A stretch of DNA of 64,000 nucleotides from Geminicoccaceae bacterium (GTDB lineage: Bacteria > Pseudomonadota > Alphaproteobacteria > Geminicoccales > Geminicoccaceae): positions 1 through 64,000 of the forward strand of contig JANQPX010000055.1 of NCBI GenBank assembly GCA_028285265.1, in the 5' to 3' direction. Positions 62,103-64,000 of this stretch are shown here, piece by piece. The position numbers and the translations under genes are program-made. The notes beneath the pieces are model-generated. The model worked only from the letters and a program-made list of their open reading frames with translations, ran no database searches and was not told where the DNA came from. Each line of letters opens with the position of its first letter. Position 1 is the stretch's first letter.

Positions 62103-63220
62103 AGATCGCGCGCATCGATGTGTTTCAAATCGATCTTCCCTTCTCTGGAGGGACCTATCATCTCTCCCACGGCCGTCATTACGAGGCTTTCGATGCAACC
62201 CTTGTTCGAATAACAGCGGATGATGGGACGGAAGGCTGGGGTGAGAGCACACCGTTCGGGTCCACCTATATCGCCGCTCATGCGCTCGGCGTGCGAGCGG
62301 GTCTTGCCGAAATCGCGCCGCAGCTGCTTGGTGCCGATCCAAGACATGTCGATCGCATCAACGAACGGATGGATCGCGCGTTGGTGGGACATCATCACGC
62401 GAAATCCGCGTTGGACGTCGCTTGTTGGGATCTGTTCGGCAAAGCCACGGGTCTTGCGGTGTGTGATCTGCTCGGCGGACGGACTGATCGCCCCGTGCCT
62501 GTGATCTCATCGATCCATGCCGACGAACCGGTTGCCATGCGGGCCAATGTCGCTGATCACCGGAAACGTGGCTATCAAGGCCACTCCATCAAAGTCGGTG
62601 CACTCGATCGAGAGGGAGGGCCGGCTCTCGATGCAGCGCGCATCGAAGAGTCGCTCGCGGATCGACGGCCTGGTGAATACTTCCTGGTCGATGCCAATGG
62701 CGGTCTGACGGTCGAGACCGCGCTTCGCATGTTGCGTCTCTTGCCGCCCGGATTGGATTTCGCGCTCGAAGCACCCTGTGCGACATGGCGCGAGACCGTC
62801 TCGCTGCGCCAACGTAGTAACGTTCCCATCATTCTGGATGAATTGGCCGACAGTGAGGAGGCGATCGTCAAACTGATTGCTGAGGATGCTGCCGACGGTA
62901 TCGGCCTCAAGATCTCGAAAAGTGGAGGCCTTACGCGCGGACGACGCCATCGGGACATCGGCATGGCGGCCGGGCTGGCCATGACCGTGCAAGACACGGT
63001 AGGTTCGGCCATCGCCTTTGCTGCAATTTTGCACCTTGCTCAGAGCGTGCCTGAACGCTTTCTGCGCTGCGCCCTCGATTGTCGGGGCATGGTCACGGTC
63101 GAGACCGCCGATATCGAGGCGCCGATTGAACAAGGCGGCGTCACGGCACCGGTGGTCCCTGGCCTCGGCATCAAGCCACGACTGGATGCTTTGGGTGATC
63201 CCGTATCCAGCTGGTTCTAG
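62099..63220 (+). CDS. Enolase-superfamily enzyme (MLE subgroup)
   Basis: 373 aa. Lid domain ITADDGTEGWGESTPFGSTY. Barrel motifs: HSIKVG (base region), LVDANGG, FALEAPC, IILDELADSEE (metal ligands), and GLKISKSGG with the second Lys. This Lys/Lys arrangement is that of the muconate-lactonising/dipeptide-epimerase subgroup, which also includes cis-3-hydroxyproline dehydratase and hydroxyproline-betaine epimerase. With a BCCT carrier in the same cluster, an amino-acid betaine substrate is plausible. Coupled to the MDR gene by ATGA overlap. Confidence 0.88.
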   Translation: MKIARIDVFQIDLPFSGGTYHLSHGRHYEAFDATLVRITADDGTEGWGESTPFGSTYIAAHALGVRAGLAEIAPQLLGADPRHVDRINERMDRALVGHHHAKSALDVACWDLFGKATGLAVCDLLGGRTDRPVPVISSIHADEPVAMRANVADHRKRGYQGHSIKVGALDREGGPALDAARIEESLADRRPGEYFLVDANGGLTVETALRMLRLLPPGLDFALEAPCATWRETVSLRQRSNVPIILDELADSEEAIVKLIAEDAADGIGLKISKSGGLTRGRRHRDIGMAAGLAMTVQDTVGSAIAFAAILHLAQSVPERFLRCALDCRGMVTVETADIEAPIEQGGVTAPVVPGLGIKPRLDALGDPVSSWF

Positions 63221-63397
63221 CGTCGGTTTCAGTGAAGGCAAGCTGCGCTCACGCTCCTAAGCTTGTGATCGATGGGGTCAACCCGGCCGGTGACGAATGT
63301 TCGTTTCTTTGCTGGAATGCCGGGCGATCAACACCGTTGCCTCGACAACAGGGCTTGTCGCTTTGAAAGGCTCCTCTCGGTCTTTTTTTTCTGACGT
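63221..63397. terminator. Convergent 3' region
   Basis: Contains CGACAA-CAGGGC-TTGTCG (63344-63361) and, about 20 bp on, a run of eight T (63383-63390). Weak but plausible terminator for the plus-strand operon. Confidence 0.4.
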
Positions 63398-64000
63398 TCA
63401 TCCCAGTGACAACACTGGCTGGCCGAAGACACCCTCATCGGGTGTGATGCCGAGGCCAGGACCCTCAGGCAGGGAGATATGGCCGCTGTCAATGCGGACG
63501 CCATGGTCTGCATCATAATGACCGGCGATATAGGGGGCGGCCAACCAGACTCCTTCCAACAGACGCGGTTCGACCGTCGATGCGATGTGAACACAGGCGG
63601 CTGCAATGATGTCGCTGCCCCAAGCGTCATCGCAAGTATGGGGCATGGAACGGATCGCGCAGAGATCGCGCACGGTGACCATCGGGTTCAGACCGCCAAG
63701 ACGCGTGACCTTGAGCCCGAAACCGTCACAGACGCCCATCGCGATCGCCCGAAGCACTGTCGCCAGGTCTTCAGCATTCTCGTCGAGATAGATGGGATGA
63801 TGGATCTGTCTGCGGATCGCTGCGATCTCCTCAATCGTATTGCAGGGCTGCTCCATGACGAAAGGAATGGCCTGACATTCGCGGCTGACACGGAGAGCAT
63901 CGCGCGCTGTCCAGCCGCGATTGGCATCGACCGCAAGGCGCATGCCGGGACCGACCGCTTCCCAAACTTTGGCAATGGTCTCGATGTCGATCTCAACCGG
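63398..64000 (-). CDS. Enolase-superfamily enzyme, cut by the window edge
   Basis: The frame is open to the last base, so the N-terminal part lies outside. Visible: RLAVDANRGW, FVMEQPC, IYLDENAED (metal ligands), FGLKVTRLGGLNP (Lys base), and CDDAWGSDIIAAACVHIAST then EGVWLAAPYIAGHYD. The CDDAWG and final GPGLGITPDEGVFG blocks resemble cis-3-hydroxy-L-proline dehydratase-type members as I remember them. Convergent with the other enolase-superfamily gene. Confidence 0.85.
   Translation of the reverse strand, partial: PVEIDIETIAKVWEAVGPGMRLAVDANRGWTARDALRVSRECQAIPFVMEQPCNTIEEIAAIRRQIHHPIYLDENAEDLATVLRAIAMGVCDGFGLKVTRLGGLNPMVTVRDLCAIRSMPHTCDDAWGSDIIAAACVHIASTVEPRLLEGVWLAAPYIAGHYDADHGVRIDSGHISLPEGPGLGITPDEGVFGQPVLSLG

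Noticed and set aside
1..64000. CRISPR array, tRNA, rRNA or replication origin
   Set aside because: No regularly spaced repeats, cloverleaf-like or rRNA-like sequence, or DnaA-box cluster was noticed on reading the window.

Overview
The window looks like an alphaproteobacterial chromosome, probably from a marine or host-associated heterotroph. The evidence is its moderate-to-high GC housekeeping-like genes, a BCCT transporter, an orphan TRAP-type binding protein, TauD/SDR/enolase-superfamily catabolic clusters, a LysE exporter, and MmyB-type and FCD-type regulators. I cannot name a genus from the sequence alone. No rRNA, tRNA or CRISPR array was seen.

Positions 1 to about 29,000 form an accessory island. 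It opens inside the 3' end of a group II intron (domains V and VI). Small orphan genes follow, two of them with immunity-protein character. The island also holds remnants of IS6, IS110, IS701 and IS630 elements and broken genes: a shikimate-kinase-like P-loop gene, a cytidylate-deaminase gene of the anti-phage dCTP-deaminase type, and the tail of a type I restriction HsdR. Several intact gene sets in it look like conflict or stress systems. (i) A three-gene operon encodes a TerB_N/TerB/TerB_C protein, a BrxD-like ATPase and an Lhr-like helicase of the BrxHI type. (ii) A membrane-anchored pentapeptide protein is followed by two lipoproteins and a KOW-like small protein. (iii) There is an orphan TIR protein. 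(iv) A four-helix membrane protein is translationally coupled to a thymidylate-synthase-like protein and lies divergent from a Maf nucleotide pyrophosphatase. (v) A TIR-domain protein is translationally coupled to a large pentapeptide protein that may also carry an SPFH-like core. Sets (iv) and (v) are the best candidates for undescribed systems.

Positions 29,000 to 46,400 are more ordinary: GST, a PAS-GGDEF-EAL enzyme, a YunG-like protein, a DUF1203 gene broken by one in-frame stop, and a four-gene catabolic operon (SDR, TauD dioxygenase, SDR, mandelate-racemase family). A universal stress protein, HD hydrolase, LysE exporter, PHB-depolymerase-like esterase, two small lipoproteins, a membrane-anchored copper-radical oxidase with all expected active-site residues, and a spondin-domain protein follow.

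Positions 46,700 to 54,000 (minus strand) hold a histidine kinase beside an orphan DctP binding protein, a translationally coupled JmjC/cupin-like protein plus GNAT-like protein, and a family 4 glycosyltransferase. From 54,100 to the end is a catabolic cluster: RidA, GntR/FCD regulator, DapA-family lyase/deaminase, aldehyde dehydrogenase, FAD amine/amino-acid oxidoreductase, BCCT transporter, MDR dehydrogenase and two enolase-superfamily enzymes, the last one cut by the window edge. Two matching TGTAC...GTACA palindromes, before the regulator and before the DapA-family gene, mark the likely operators. The set resembles pathways that import a quaternary amine or hydroxyproline-type compound and degrade it through an imine and a semialdehyde.
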